Origin: Chara braunii
Lineage: Eukaryota; Streptophyta; Charophyceae; Charales; Characeae
Assembly (NCBI GenBank): GCA_003427395.1
Contig: BFEA01000124.1
Span: forward strand, 2,882,808 to 2,946,807
Direction: 5' to 3'
Length of the DNA: 64,000 nt
Notes under the pieces: generated by a model
What the model saw: only the letters and a program-made list of their open reading frames with translations
Told to the model about the DNA's origin: nothing
Databases searched by the model: none
Part shown: piece by piece, positions 1 through 10,740 of the stretch
Layout: each line of letters begins with the position of its first letter
Position numbering within the stretch: the stretch's first letter is position 1
Position numbers and translations under genes: made by a program

Positions 1-446
1 TATTCGAGATCGTGGGAACTGGGGAAATAGTGCGAAACCAGTGTTTCGAATGCAATTACAAACTATTTTCGTGACTGCGCCGAAGTTACCTTAAAAAAAA
101 AAAAAAAAAAAAAAAAAAGATCAGGCAAAAAAAAAATAATAATAATAAAAAATCAGGAGCACTATAAAACCTTATTAAGAGTAACTTTCGGAGTTCGCGG
201 GATCTTTCTTCGAGTCCGGTGTTTTTGCCAACTTTTTCATAACTCGTCCAAATATGGCGAAACTGAATACAAATATACCCTAAAGCACATACATATCAGA
301 TGGAAAACAAAAAAAAAAAAGAAGTAAAAATTCAAGGAAATATGGCAGTTTCGGTGAAAAATTCGCCAATTTTGGGCCTTCCATTAACCGCTTCAAGAGG
401 GCCAACTACACACCACAGTAAGGAGAGAAATAAGTTCACTCACGGT

Positions 447-500
447 CTTTTTTTTTTTTTTTTTGAATTAAAAAACCCAGGTTGTTGTAGAGGCTGGATT
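447..500 (-). mobile_element. 3' end of a poly-A SINE-like repeat (family SINE2)
   Basis: On the minus strand this reads CTACAACAACCTGGGTTTTT followed by a poly-A run (poly-T at 447-464 on +). The same 3' terminus plus poly-A occurs at about 11571, 17327, 31780 and 33287, so it is the conserved tail of a dispersed retroposon. The 5' extent (perhaps to ~720) is not clear. Family assignment is inference from the repeated 3' end. Confidence 0.6.
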
Positions 501-855
501 ATGACTGTCTTTATAGCTCAAGAAGGAAGACAGAAAGACGGGGAAGGAAGACAGAAAGAAGGCGAGGGGGTGTTCATACTCTATCCACACTATCAAACTG
601 AAAAGGGGGAGGGGGGAAGATCCTGCTCATCTCCGGTTCCCGTCCTTGGCATGCCTACTTCTTGTCTGCATATCTCTCACTAGGGGGAGAGGCGGCAGCG
701 GGCTGAGCTCTCCCCTATACATTTCACTACAGTTGATTGATTGAGCTTGATTGGAATATTAGATGGATTGGAGTCTATTGGACAAACTGATTTCGTTGTC
801 TTGTTTGGACTTGATTTGCTTCGACTTGCTCGGATTTGCTGTAGTATAATTTATG

Positions 856-1020
856 CTTGCGGTGCACTGGTGTGGTGCACGATCCAGTGCGGTGCACCGT
901 GCGGAATGCGCTCGGCAACACCGTACGCGCATGTGTGCGCGCGCCCTTACCAGGTGCGCCGTGCGCACAGTGCATGGAGGCGCTGTACTGTGCAAGGGTG
1001 CGCGCTGTGCGCCATGGCTT
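856..1020. repeat. GTGC/GCGC-rich alternating purine-pyrimidine block
   Basis: This stretch is dense in GGTGCAC, GTGCGC and TGCGCGC motifs and runs into the TG and GA microsatellites. It resembles the palindrome-rich termini of the MITEs elsewhere in the window and a similar GCGCAC-rich block at 13964-14045. No coding function is supported. Confidence 0.5.
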
Positions 1021-1028
1021 TTTTTCCA

Positions 1029-1032
<4 letters not shown>

Positions 1033-1121
<89 letters not shown>
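1033..1121. repeat. (TG)n followed by (GA)n microsatellite
   Basis: A pure TG run to about 1069 is followed by a pure GA run to 1121. All open frames across it are low-complexity artefacts. Confidence 0.97.
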
Positions 1122-1125
<4 letters not shown>

Positions 1126-1269
1126 GGACCGACCAGGTGTGGTGCTCCGCCGGGGATAGAGATGGAGATGGAGGATGAAGGGGGAGTGAGATGGCACAGC
1201 GCAGCTCCCACGCTAGACTCCAACGCACATACTTCAAAATGTGCGAATGTAGAATGATCTCGAAAACAA

Positions 1270-2530
1270 ACAACAATAGGGGTATACCCCAGCGGACTGA
1301 CTGGACTGGACTGGACTAGACTGGCTGGTACCGACAGAGGTACCGGCCTGGACTGGACTACCCCGAATACAACACAGGCCTGTGAGAACAGGCCAAGGGA
1401 CTGGTCTCACAGGCCAACCAGAGGTCCGCTACACGATCCTCGGCCTGTGATGGATCACCTAGATACAAGCACGCTTCCGCCAAGAAGCGAAACTCTACCA
1501 AAGAAAAAGAAAACCTCAGTAGTCTAGGATGCGGAGCAAGCTCCATGCTTAGTCCATGTGATGCAACCTAGGATAGAAAATATCAAAAAAACAGCAATGT
1601 CACAACCAACAGCCTAAGTGAAAGCAGAAGCAACTAACTAGGATACATGCCCTATGAAAGCAGAAAGTAATGACAACTAGATCCTATAATGTTGGAGGCA
1701 GTAGCCTAAGTTTGGAAACAACTGACTAGTGTATAAGTCCTAAGAACAGCAAAAGCAGAACAACTAAATCCTAGAAATGTCATAAGCAGTAGCCTCAGTC
1801 TGAGAGCAACAAAGCAACAATAAGACAACCATATGTCACAGGAGGAGTGTGTCGCAAACCAAAGGGTGGGATGGTCTCTGAGGGTGGCGAATGCAGCCTA
1901 GGGGTCGATAACTCCTAAGGGCATCCACACAAAATGACAGGGAGACACATGTCATGAGGCTCAATGAGGGTACGGAACTGGGGGCGAACAAAACCAACGA
2001 CCCTAAGAGATAGACCATCAGGGCGGGTAATGCTCGACTAAATGGGTGATCGCTATGGAGGGTCGACCATGCAAGGGAACAGGGGAGCCTGATATACTGG
2101 GCGGACCTAGATGAAGCATTTGAGGCTGCCTAACTAGGGCGTGAGGGCCGACAGAGGGTAGAAAAAGTTATGGGTAAGGGAATCAGGCAAATGACTCCTA
2201 AGGTGGGGGAAACTGGAGCTGGATCCGTAAGCTGGGAAGCCAAGGCAACACTACGATCCGGATGCCTATGCGTATACCAAGAAAGAACCCAACTTGGAGG
2301 AACCCGGCGAAGGGAGACCATCATGCGACACAACAAAGGTACTGTACAGGGTAAGGTGGTAAGAGAGTGACGACGTCTGAAGTAGGCAGAGTTGATCGTG
2401 ACCATGAAGTTGTCGATGACGTCCATGATGAGAAGTCAGGAATGCCGTCGAGGAAGAACCGCAACGTCGATGAGCTGAAGTGACAAAAGTGGACTAGATG
2501 GAGTATTGAGAAGTCAAAGACGTGGGAAGA
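1270..2530. other. Non-coding stretch downstream of the chromovirus
   Basis: There is no convincing gene here. It begins with short TGGACTGGAC repeats (1300-1360) and contains imperfect repeats of roughly 85-90 bp at 1605-1815 sharing AGTAGCCTAAGT and ACAACTA..ATCCTA. It lies where the 3' UTR and 3' LTR of the minus-strand chromovirus should be, but I could not match it to sequence upstream of gag, so no LTR is called. Confidence 0.5.
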
Positions 2531-2539
2531 TAAGTAGAG

Positions 2540-3118
2540 TCAATCGTCGTATCGAACAGGACGATGACGAGTGCGCTGTGGACGCTTAGAAGCATCCGGC
2601 TGCTCCTGAAGGTCTGCCTCAGATGGAGTAGGCTCGACTTTAGGGCTCTCCTCAGCTGAGGGAGAAGGAGGGTCAGTGGGCTGAGGAGGAGCAGTCAACC
2701 CAACACGACGAGCACGGTCATACGCACACACCAACATGCGAGCGTGCTGCAAGTGTTCGAGGGGCTCCCAAATAGCCTCTTCATTAGGGTAACTCTTTCA
2801 ACGTACGAGATACTCGATGTGAGGAGGGTTGTCTTCGGTGACTTGACGACCAATGATGTCTGAAACGAGAAACTCCTCGTGGCTGTCCACCATGGTGGGT
2901 GGAGGGCGCTCGTATGGTCGTTCGACGAAATACTCAGACGATCTGTGGTAGGGGCGCAGTAACGAGACGTGGTAGACATCGTGCACACGAGTCTGCCGTA
3001 GGTAGTCGGGCAGCTTCACACGGAAGCTGACCGGGCTAGAAGCCGTATCAGAACCGACGGCCTGGAGGACGCGGCATGGGCCAAAGAAGCGACGTCGAAA
3101 CTTGCGAAGCGTGTCCAC
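2540..3118 (-). pseudogene. Integrase C-terminus and chromodomain of the chromovirus
   Basis: The upstream part (2798-3118) reads RFFGPCRVLQ and later VHDVYHVSLLRPY, the usual end of the gypsy integrase C-terminal module. It is followed by EFLVSDIIGRQ and HIEYLVR, the start of a chromodomain. A TGA at 2798-2800 replaces the expected Trp of the aromatic cage, and the same frame continues with KSYPNEEAIWEPLEHL, the rest of the chromodomain. The tail (2540-2752) is rich in Pro, Ser and Glu and ends RHRPVRYDD. Chromodomains of such integrases are known to steer insertion by reading histone marks. Here the nonsense codon breaks that function. Confidence 0.9.
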
Positions 3119-3119
3119 T

Positions 3120-4130
3120 TCGAGCTATAAGTGGCGGGCGTCGAAAAACACATCATCACTGACTTTGAATGGATGATCCATCCTTGATCGGGTCACACGT
3201 GCTGCCATGCGAGTTTAGGAAGCGACTATGCACTCATGTGCGGTCTTCATGATCGACGTTATGTGTGCAACCCAATCATCCAGTGCGTGACAACTCGTGT
3301 CGGGGTGCATCTGTGATGGTCGAAGGAAGTCCGCGGGAACACGACTGTGATAGCTGAGGTAGCAATAGTAAGGCGACATCGTCGTGGCTGGCAAGGCGGC
3401 GTGGTAGTAGGCTATCTCCGTGTGGGCAAGATGGAGATCCCACTGCTGGTCGTCACAAACAATCTTTCAGAGAATATCTCCGAGAGTCTTGTTCGTAACC
3501 TCGGTCTGGGATGGTAAGACGAGGAGAAGCAAAGTTGGGTGCCGTAAACCTCGTGGAGCCGTCACCAGAATCAGCTGGTAAAGCGCGGGTCACGGTCAGA
3601 TATGAAGCTCAGAGGTAAGCCGTGGTCACGCACGACTCAGTCAAACACGATGTCGACGACCTCACGTGCACTGATGGCATAGTGGCACGGAACAAAGCGT
3701 GCACACTCGACGACGACCAAGATAGCATTATGACCGCGGGGGGTCGGAGGACGAAGAGGACCGATAAAGTCCACGGAGATGGACTGCCAACGACCCTCAG
3801 GGATAGGAAGAGGTTGGAGAAAACCATAAGGCAAGTGGTTCACATTGTTCACCTCCTAACAAGTGGGACACTTTGCGACGTAGTCCTTCACAAAGTCCTT
3901 GCGCTTCGACCAGACGTACAGGCGACTCACATGAGCCAACCTCTTTTGGAAGCCCATATGACTGGCGGTTGTCTGGTCATGGAACTCTTCTACTGCTCGA
4001 ACACGTAGCTGTCCAGTGGAGGAAACGGAAATACGGGGCTCTCTGGTGCCATGTGAATCGTGTCAGTACACAAGACCATTGTCCCCGAGAGAGTACTTCG
4101 GGACGGTCTTGCCACTCTGAAGGGTCGCAT
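3120..4130 (-). pseudogene. Chromovirus integrase core (zinc finger and catalytic domain), broken
   Basis: In minus frames one sees HDQTTASHMG and KCPTC, giving the His-His-Cys-Cys zinc-binding module. Next come SISVDFIGPL with the first catalytic Asp and FISDRDPRF with the second. After the second Asp the frame breaks repeatedly and the Glu-containing helix is not recognisable in one frame. Integrase would join element cDNA to chromatin. This copy is clearly defective. Confidence 0.85.
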
Positions 4131-4860
4131 GGATGTCGTGATAGTCGGGGCAGTGGCGATACTGAATGCGAAACTCGTCGATCACCGAGTGGTGGACGGT
4201 GATGACCGAGATGGCAGCGAGCTGGATCTGCTCGTGATCATGGTCAGGGCGTCGGGATAAGACATCTGCGACCCGATTAGTCTCACCCTTGATGTGCTCA
4301 GTGGTGAAACGAAACTCGGATAGGTCGCGCCACCAGCGAACCTGTCGAGGAGTGAGCTTCGACTTTGTTACAAAACCCTGGACAACAGAGTTTTCCGTGC
4401 ACATTGTGAATGGTGCCCCATGCAGGTAGTGATGCCAATGCCGAGCGGCATAAACTACTATGAGAACCTCACGTTCATCAGCGATGTAGTTTATCTCGGC
4501 GGGCAGGAGCTGTCGCGAGTAGAAGGCTATCAGACAATCACCTGAACAAGACTCGACAGTGTCGTCCTCGGCGATGGTAGGAGAATAGTAAATAGAAGGT
4601 TCGTCAATAGCTGGACAAGTAGGCGTCAAACGAGAAGCAGTGGTAGGGTAGGGGGTGGGAAGCGAGGAATGCGAGGATGAGAGAAATCAGGAGAAGAGGG
4701 AAAAATATGAGAAAGCACTGCTTCTACAGCAAAGTCTGACGCATCGGTGGTAAGGATAAAAGAGCGATCAAAATCGGGTAGGTGAAGAATTAGTGCAGAT
4801 GTCACCTGCCTTCTTGAGAGCGCGAAAGGCATCCTCGTTGAGGACTGTTCAAGCTAATGG
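4063..4860 (-). pseudogene. Chromovirus RNase H domain
   Basis: The 4626-4832 frame holds FILTTDASDFAVEAVLS, the first RNase H Asp motif of gypsy elements. The overlapping 4063-4629 frame holds LIAFYSRQLLPAEINY, the Glu motif EREVL, TMCTENSVVQG, HIKGETNRVADVLSRRP and then the start of integrase. The domain order and motifs match gypsy RNase H, which degrades the RNA strand during reverse transcription. A frameshift lies near 4627 inside a Pro-rich insertion of about 35 residues that is unusual for the family. Confidence 0.9.
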
Positions 4861-5042
4861 TGAGCTCTTCCGGAGGAGGGTGGAGGTAAGGACGTAGGAA
4901 ATACCTAACGTATCCCTAGATGAAATTACTATAGTGGGTCACTCCGCAATAGCAGTGATCTTCACGTCATCCATGTGGAGACCCTAGTCAGACACATAGT
5001 GTCCTGAAAAATTCACTTTGTGCTGGGCAAAGCGGCACTTGT

Positions 5043-5620
5043 TCAGCTTGGCGTTGAAGCCACATCTGGCAAGCGGTCAAGGACATTGTGGAAGTGTCTG
5101 AGATGCTCCTCAAGGGTACGACTGTAGATCAGAATATGGTCGAGGTAGACGAGAATGTACTGCTTCAGGATATCCCTGAAGATGTCGTTCATCGCCCTCT
5201 CGAAGGTAGCGGGTGTGTTGGTGAGGCCGAATGGCATCACCGTAAACTCGTCATGGCCGAAGCGCGATCGGAACGCTGTCTTCGGCTGGTCCGCTACAGC
5301 GACGCGGATCTGATGGTAACCGCTACGAAGATCAATCTTCGTAAAGAAGCGGTAACCTGCTAGGCGGTCGAACAACTCGTCGGAACGAGGCATGGGGAAG
5401 CTGTTCTTAACTGTGTAGCAGTTGAGACCGTGATAGTCGATGCAGAAACGGAGAGTTCCATCTGTTTTGCGAGCAAAGAGGACGGGTGCACCCCACGGGG
5501 AGTTGCTAGGTTTAATGAAACCTAGTCTCAGGAGATCCTCAAGCTAAGGTTTGAGTTCGGTGGCCTCGGGGATCGAGAGTTTGTAGGGTGCCTAGTGGTG
5601 AACACGATAAACAGGGGATT
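5043..5620 (-). pseudogene. Chromovirus reverse transcriptase, palm and fingers, active site altered
   Basis: The frame from 5393 to 5043 reads [48 protein letters not shown] and [10 protein letters not shown], a textbook gypsy RT. The catalytic box is YLDH where YxDD is required: codon 5136-5138 is CAT (His), so the second metal-binding Asp is lost. Upstream (5393-5610) the frame continues through [13 protein letters not shown] and [10 protein letters not shown] with a few stops. The N-terminal part is separated from it by the MITE at 5616-6561. Confidence 0.93.
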
Positions 5621-6561
5621 CGTGAAAACCTCACAATCGGAGAAAACCTAACATTTCTTATAGAATGAAAAAATAAAAGTTAAACTGTTATGTTTTACAC
5701 AAAAAGAGAGCATTTTTAATCGTTTTGCGATAAAGGAGGCACAAAATCAGGTGAAAAGTCTAGCGTTCCTCAAAATGTGCAAGAAAACTCTACCTTGCAA
5801 AATGCTTTTATATGACTATAAGTCATTCTCAGTAGATTGGCAAAAAAACAGAGTTCAAACAGGGTAATTTTTAAGGATGACAAGGCAAACTTGAAAGATG
5901 TAAAAAAAAACGTGTTTTGGTAAATACTCATTTATAGGACTATAAGTCAGTTTCTGCAGTTAGGTAAATGTCAAGCTCTACACAAAATAGTTTATAGGAC
6001 TATAAATCACTTTTGAACTTAACAATAAAACCCTTATCAAAAAATATATGTCATTTAAAATAAAAATACAAACAACTTTTGCCTCGGAGACACCTTGAAA
6101 TTCTTAGCCAAACACGAGTTTAAAATAAAAATATAGGGAAAAAAATTAAAACAAACAATAAAAAATAATATATTCGCCCATGTATGAGAAACCATGTTCA
6201 AGCGAACGTATTCACGAACAGGAGAATATGTTTGCGCATTCGGAAAACCCCCGAATAAATTCATCGTGCTACACATCTTATAGGACTATAAACACAATTT
6301 TTTTGGATAACAAAAAATCAGGATATTTCAGTTCTTGAACCTACGGTGCTTCATCAGGTCGTGATTTGCTATGAAAAAACCCGTTTTTTTCCTCGCCCCC
6401 TCCAGTAGTTCTGAAAATTTAATTTTCTATTTTTTTTTTTGCAGATGTTTCACTTCACGTAGAATTTTATTTCAGGAGGAGACCTGGAAAACGTACTATC
6501 ATAATCTTGAATAAATTTCATGCAAACCTAACAATTTGTTTTGTTAGGTTTTCACGAATCC
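5616..6561. mobile_element. MITE M1 inserted in the chromovirus pol gene
   Basis: A perfect 16-bp terminal inverted repeat (5616-5631 and 6546-6561, core ATTCGTGAAAACCT) bounds AT-rich non-coding DNA. The chromovirus frame is interrupted between residues reading PDYQH and PVYRVHH. Inside are several copies of the palindrome TTATAGGACTATAA (about 5930, 5993, 6279 and a variant at 5808). At 6045-6128 is the ~80-bp core shared with MITEs M2 to M6. No transposase is present and no clear target duplication was seen. Confidence 0.85.
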
Positions 6562-6967
6562 TATGTTGATAGTCAGGCACAAGCTGGATGGAGTGCTCGA
6601 CGTCGCCCATCGGTGGGATGCCGGCGTACGAGAACGACGACGGGAAAACATCGTGGTACTCTCGAATGAGGTTACGGACAGCGGGATCCAGGTCAGCCGT
6701 ATAGCGTGCGAGTTCCTCCGTGTCTGCGTCAGCGCGCGATGGCGGGGTGGACTCGATGGACGGCGGAGGGAAGGAAGTAGAGATAGAAGCCATGGAGATA
6801 GAAGGAGGATCTGGTTCCAGAGGGATGAGCTCGACATCGGGACAGGGTGGGTCATAGTGCAATAGATTCGTAACATTCATCGTTAAGAAGGTGACGCCGT
6901 CCTGTCGGATGAAGTGAGCGAACTGCCGAGGCGAGGTGACAGTGATAGTAGGAGATGGCGTGGGCAC
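6518..6967 (-). pseudogene. Chromovirus protease-RT linker and start of RT
   Basis: The frame includes LARYTADLDPAVRNLIREYHDVFPSSF and MGDVEHSIQLVPDYQHR, the usual stretch before gypsy RT (a 'hydrophobic-Ile-x-Leu' entry motif). The last ~13 residues come from the MITE terminus, so the gene was cut at about 6561. It would be continuous with 5043-5620 without the MITE. Confidence 0.85.
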
Positions 6968-7014
6968 GGAAGGCTCTGGGGGAGGAGGGTCGGGGCGTGG
7001 TGTCGCGGTGGTAC

Positions 7015-7330
7015 CTATGAAAGGTACCCCGTTTCCATCACATCGAAATATGTAGAGGAGCGGTGGCGATGAGACGCTAGGGGACGATCAGTCGGCTCCA
7101 GGGTGAGGAAGAAGGGGAGGTCGGTGACCGTTTGATCGAAGAAGCGTTGGATCTTGTCATCCCCTAGGGTGACGGAGATGGGAGTCGGAGATCCTATCAT
7201 GGGTAAGCGGGCTTCTTTCACCACACGTGGGTGAATGAAGTCGCCCTGAGAACCGGAATCCCACAACGCTGAGTACACTCTCGTGGAGGTCCCCAGTCGT
7301 ACTTGAATGATCGAGAGGGTGCGATCAGGG
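7015..7330 (-). pseudogene. Chromovirus retropepsin (aspartic protease)
   Basis: The frame reads ALWDSGSQGDFIHPRVV, with the catalytic Asp-Ser-Gly encoded at 7252-7260. It is followed by VTLGDDKIQRF and VTDLPFFLTLE, consistent with a retropepsin domain of about 90-100 residues. The enzyme would process the Gag-Pol polyprotein. The frame breaks at both ends. Confidence 0.85.
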
Positions 7331-7776
7331 TCAGAGAGGATGGTGAGAAGGCGACGATGTGCAGCGACATGGAGGGTGAATCGCTCCTAACGAGCCTGGA
7401 TCATGCTCAAGTCCAGAAGAGACGACACAACGTCCTCACGAGTCGCAAGCTGCTCGCTGCAACGAGCTGAGTGAATGGCTTGACGCGTCAGTAGCCGGGG
7501 GGGGGTAGGAGGGGAGAAGGTGGTTTGCGGAGGCGCATACGATACTGCGACAGTGGGCTGAGTACACTCTTGTCGGGTCTTGCGATACCTCAACTCTAGT
7601 AGCGAGAGGGGCGAACCACGACGGAGATGTCTGGAAGCCAACTTCTGAGGAGGGCGCAGGTGTACATTGCATCGTGGCTAGGAGGCGCCGTCGGGATGCG
7701 AGGCGTCGGGGGGGGACTGAGCATGACGCTGGCGGGAAAGATCAGCGTAGTGGCGGTCGAGGGCGGTGGTGTAAGG

Positions 7777-7818
7777 GCACGGCGAGGATGTATGACCGTC
7801 CTGGCGGCATCGCAAACA
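7777..7818 (-). pseudogene. CCHC zinc knuckle of the chromovirus nucleocapsid
   Basis: On the minus strand this encodes CLRCRQDGHTSSPC, an exact Cys-x2-Cys-x4-His-x4-Cys knuckle that would bind element RNA. It is in a different frame from the gag ORF at 8047-8697, so at least one frameshift separates them. Confidence 0.85.
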
Positions 7819-8046
7819 CTCACGCTAGCCCAAAATGGTCGCGCGCTCCTCGGCGGAAAGGACACTGAGAGGAGAGACAAAGCCCTGAGGGAGGTCCTGC
7901 AGAGGGACCTCGGGGCGCGACGCGCCAGCGTGAGCAGGGCGGCTGTGTGCCCGAGAGAGGGTGGAAAGCGAGAGCTGGAGGCGCTCGACTGTAGGGAGGG
8001 TAGAGTCCTCCAGGTGGTAGTGGACGGCCTCGCTGAGGGTAGAGTC

Positions 8047-8760
8047 CTACAGGTGGTAGTGGACGGCCTCAGGCGACGGCGGGGCAACAACGTCCTGCTC
8101 ACCATACTCGAGCGCGATGAAGCGGCGCGAGAAGTGGCGGCCCTGCTGCGCGGAGCGGCAGGGGCAGCCGCGGAAAGGGGAACGGCGCTGGGAAGTGCCG
8201 TGAGAGGAGGAGGGGGCGTAGCCAGTATGCTGAGGCTGGGAAGAGGGAGCGGGGGAAAAACGGGCCCGCATTTGCTGATGGGTCTGGGCGGCCTCGTAAA
8301 CCTGCGGGGCTGATGTGAACTCGTACCTCCACAACTCGGAGCGGTACTCAAGGGGAAGGCTGGCCAATAAACGATCGATGAGGGCAGCCTCGGGGAGGAG
8401 CGCCACATCACAAATGAGGCGGGCGTCGTGAAAGACCTGGATGTGGCAGTCCAGGCCGGCAACGCCACCCGAGCCGGACCAGCGTGTGCTGACGACACGC
8501 TCGAAGGCGTCAGTGACGTTATGTCGAACTTCGAAGCGATCCTTGAGGAACGCTTGAAAATCCATGAAGGTTGGGGTCCGACCCTCACGAAGGGAGTGCG
8601 CGTAGAAATCCTCCCAGGCGTCAAAAGGACCGCCATGCAGGCGCGTGTAGAGGTGAGCCACCCACATGTCGGGTGGGGCACCCATGAGCTGGAGCATGCG
8701 GGTAGCAGACTGCAGCTACCGAGACACGCGTATCCCTTTACCGTCGTACAAGGTAATATC
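8047..8760 (-). pseudogene. Chromovirus Gag (capsid-like domain)
   Basis: The 8697-8047 frame is a Gag capsid-type sequence: MLQLMGAPPDMWVAHL, FDAWEDFYAH, FQAFLKDRFEVR, ALIDRLLASLPLEYRSELW and a Pro/Ser/Gln-rich tail. The same frame runs upstream through ITLYDGKGIRV, the start of the fold, but is cut by a TAG at 8716-8718. The protein would form the virus-like particle. A longer open frame over 7596-8681 on the same strand is compositionally biased and is treated as a shadow. Confidence 0.85.
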
Positions 8761-9740
8761 CGTCAAGCGGGCGAGTGGCGCACCACCGTTTTGGCGGCGA
8801 GGGGATCGAGGAGCAGAGGCATGTGCTACGATTGAGTAAGTCGACACAGGTCCTGGAGAAAGGGGCGCAGCTGACTGTACGCCCGGGCTGCATGGGGGAA
8901 CGACGGGGGCAACAACGACAGGCTACGAGGGAGCTGCGGTAGAAGAGGTCGCAACAACCGAGGGAAAAGGGAGAAGGTAGGATGGGGGTGGATAGGGTGT
9001 AGGGCGAGGGAAGCGAGCCTGCATGGAAGGAAGAGTAGAGGAAGAATGGGGTGCCCAAAGGCGCGGCCACAGGTGAGGGTAGGGGTGGCTGAAGGCGTAA
9101 GAGGACGAGGTCGACCTGGATATGGGCAAGGTCGTCCTCGAGACGACGGACATAAATCGAGCGAGGAGTAGGAGGAGGAGGAGTGGGGGAAGAAGACGCA
9201 CGAGCGGCGCGGGGCATCCCATAGGGGGGAGAGCTAGATAGCGCGACGGTCGTGTGAAGGGCAGGGAGAAGCGGGGCACCCGGAAAAGTTGAGACCAGGG
9301 TAGCGCATTGTGGTCCCGTGGCCATAGTGACCGGAATCTGGGCTGGTGCGATCGTAGTGTGAGGGAGGGTCTGACCCGTGACGGCCGTCGCGCTAGGAGT
9401 GTGGACGGTCACCAGGATAGCCGGGTGGGGGGCGGTGGAGGAGGAAGCTCCTCCGTGGCCACCATGTTGGAGGGTGGGGGACCTGGACTTGGAGCCGGGG
9501 AAGAGAGAGAGTTGGGAGAGGAAGGACGGGCAGCGTCCTGGAGTTCCCACATGCTAGCGGCAAGAGTCGTCACCTGCACCTGTAGAGGTGCAAGGGTCGC
9601 CAGTTGCGTCTGGATGGGCTCGAGGAGGGAGGTGAGGAGGGTGTGCAGATGCCCTTGGGGCTGATGGCCCTGGTCCGCCGGCACGGGTATGGAGCCCGGT
9701 GCGAGGTCGTCGCCTCGTCCGCAGCTTGTGACACGCCATC
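8760..9740 (-). pseudogene. N-terminal Gag leader of the chromovirus, Pro-rich
   Basis: Minus-strand frames (for example 9409-9684, with LHTLLTSLLEPIQTQLATLAPLQVQVTTLAASMWELQ split by Pro/Ser tracts) look like the coiled-coil N-terminal Gag region typical of these elements. Several frameshifts prevent a single reading. Assignment rests on position just upstream of the capsid domain and on the amphipathic heptads. Confidence 0.5.
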
Positions 9741-9933
9741 GGCCATGAGGAGGTGACTGGTCAGACTGGAGGGGGGAAGAGGAGGTCCGCGTGAGAGGAG
9801 GGCGTAGGGGCGGGTCCGCAGTAGAAAGCGACGGGCGGCGCTAGTGAGTCGAGCGCAGGCGCCCGCAAAGGGGGAAGGGTGGCTCAGGTCCAGGGTGCCC
9901 GAATGGAAACGGGGAAGTAAGGAGATTTAGGAA

Positions 9934-9959
9934 AACCCTAAACCCTAGAAAACCCCTAA
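9934..9959. promoter_or_regulatory. Telo-box-like CCCTAAA motifs
   Basis: The plus strand reads AACCCTAAACCCTAG and then a related degenerate unit, about two plant telomere units. Such telo-boxes occur in plant promoters and retroelement leaders. Too few units exist for an interstitial telomere array. The function is inferred. Confidence 0.4.
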
Positions 9960-10162
9960 GAAAACCCTAACTGGGGTTTGAGTGGTTAAGGTAGGGTACC
10001 GGTGACCTAATCAAGAAAATAAAATAGCAAGCATGGGGGGGGGAGGAAAAATAAATAAACAGTGAAATTTTGAGAGAAAAATATAAATAAATAAATAAGT
10101 AAATAATAAAAACGATTAAAAAAATAAGTAAACGAAATGTGAAGAGATAAATAATATTTATA

Positions 10163-10205
10163 TTTTTGAAAATTTCGACAGCATGTCCCTACCCCCCATG
10201 GGGTC
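10163..10205. repeat. Copy 1 of an ACCCCATGGGGT-containing repeat
   Basis: The motif TTTCGACAGCATG..ACCCCCCATGGGGTC recurs at 12596-12640 and 12663-12715 as TTTCGGCA(A/G)CA..TTCGTTACCCCAATGGGGTC. All copies lie between gag and ~12720 and flank the M0 insertion, so they may belong to the split chromovirus LTR or leader. Confidence 0.5.
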
Positions 10206-10740
10206 AAGAATGTGCCAAGGGAAAGGAGAGACCAAGATAAGCTATGTATCTTTTGAACAGAGAACGGGCGGAATTCAACGTCCGAACTTCCGTTTAACGG
10301 GCCCCTGAACCCCCGTTGAACCCCGTTTAACGGGAAAACAGGGGTGTCCCGTTGATTTCCGAAAAACGGAATTGGCGCGTCGGGCCTCGGACACGTGGCC
10401 CTACGTGCCCAAACACTAAAAACGAGAGAAAAAAAAAAAATTGACCCCTATTAACGGGGTGGGGTGGTCAAACATGCCCCTCCCTTTCGCACACTGTAAG
10501 CACATGTGTGTGCATGTGGGTGCATGTCCTTTTTTTTTTTTATACCAAATGCTCCAATTTATTCGTTCAGTCTCATTTTCGAAGGGCCCCTACATATAAG
10601 CATGGCCCTCTCGTGGAGTAGAGATGGACATTGGACTTGTACTCTGTCTACGTGGGCTGAGAACATATACTATGGACTCGAATTCAGGTCTGTGCATCAC
10701 ATGAGCATAGTTATAGGTCACTAATTCTCTGTTTTTTTTC

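Larger units (their letters stand above)
2540..9740 (-). mobile_element. Ty3/gypsy chromovirus, decayed, minus strand
   Basis: Reading the minus strand from 9740 downward, the order is gag, CCHC knuckle, retropepsin, reverse transcriptase, RNase H, integrase and chromodomain. This is the Ty3/gypsy order, with a chromodomain marking a chromovirus. Coding is broken by many stops and frameshifts, the RT active site is altered (YLDH), and a 946-bp MITE sits at 5616-6561. It is not expected to be autonomous. The LTRs could not be delimited. Repeated motifs at 10163-10205 and 12596-12715 may be remnants of the 5' LTR, itself split by a later transposon. Confidence 0.93.

Noticed and set aside
759-1276. 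Frames with Cys-Val, Glu-Arg, Ser-Leu or Thr-His repeats
   Set aside because: Direct products of (TG)n and (GA)n.
7596-8681. 361-codon minus-strand frame over gag
   Set aside because: It is Ser/Pro/Arg/Ala-rich and overlaps, in another frame, the gag sequence with recognisable capsid motifs. GC-rich composition explains the lack of stops.
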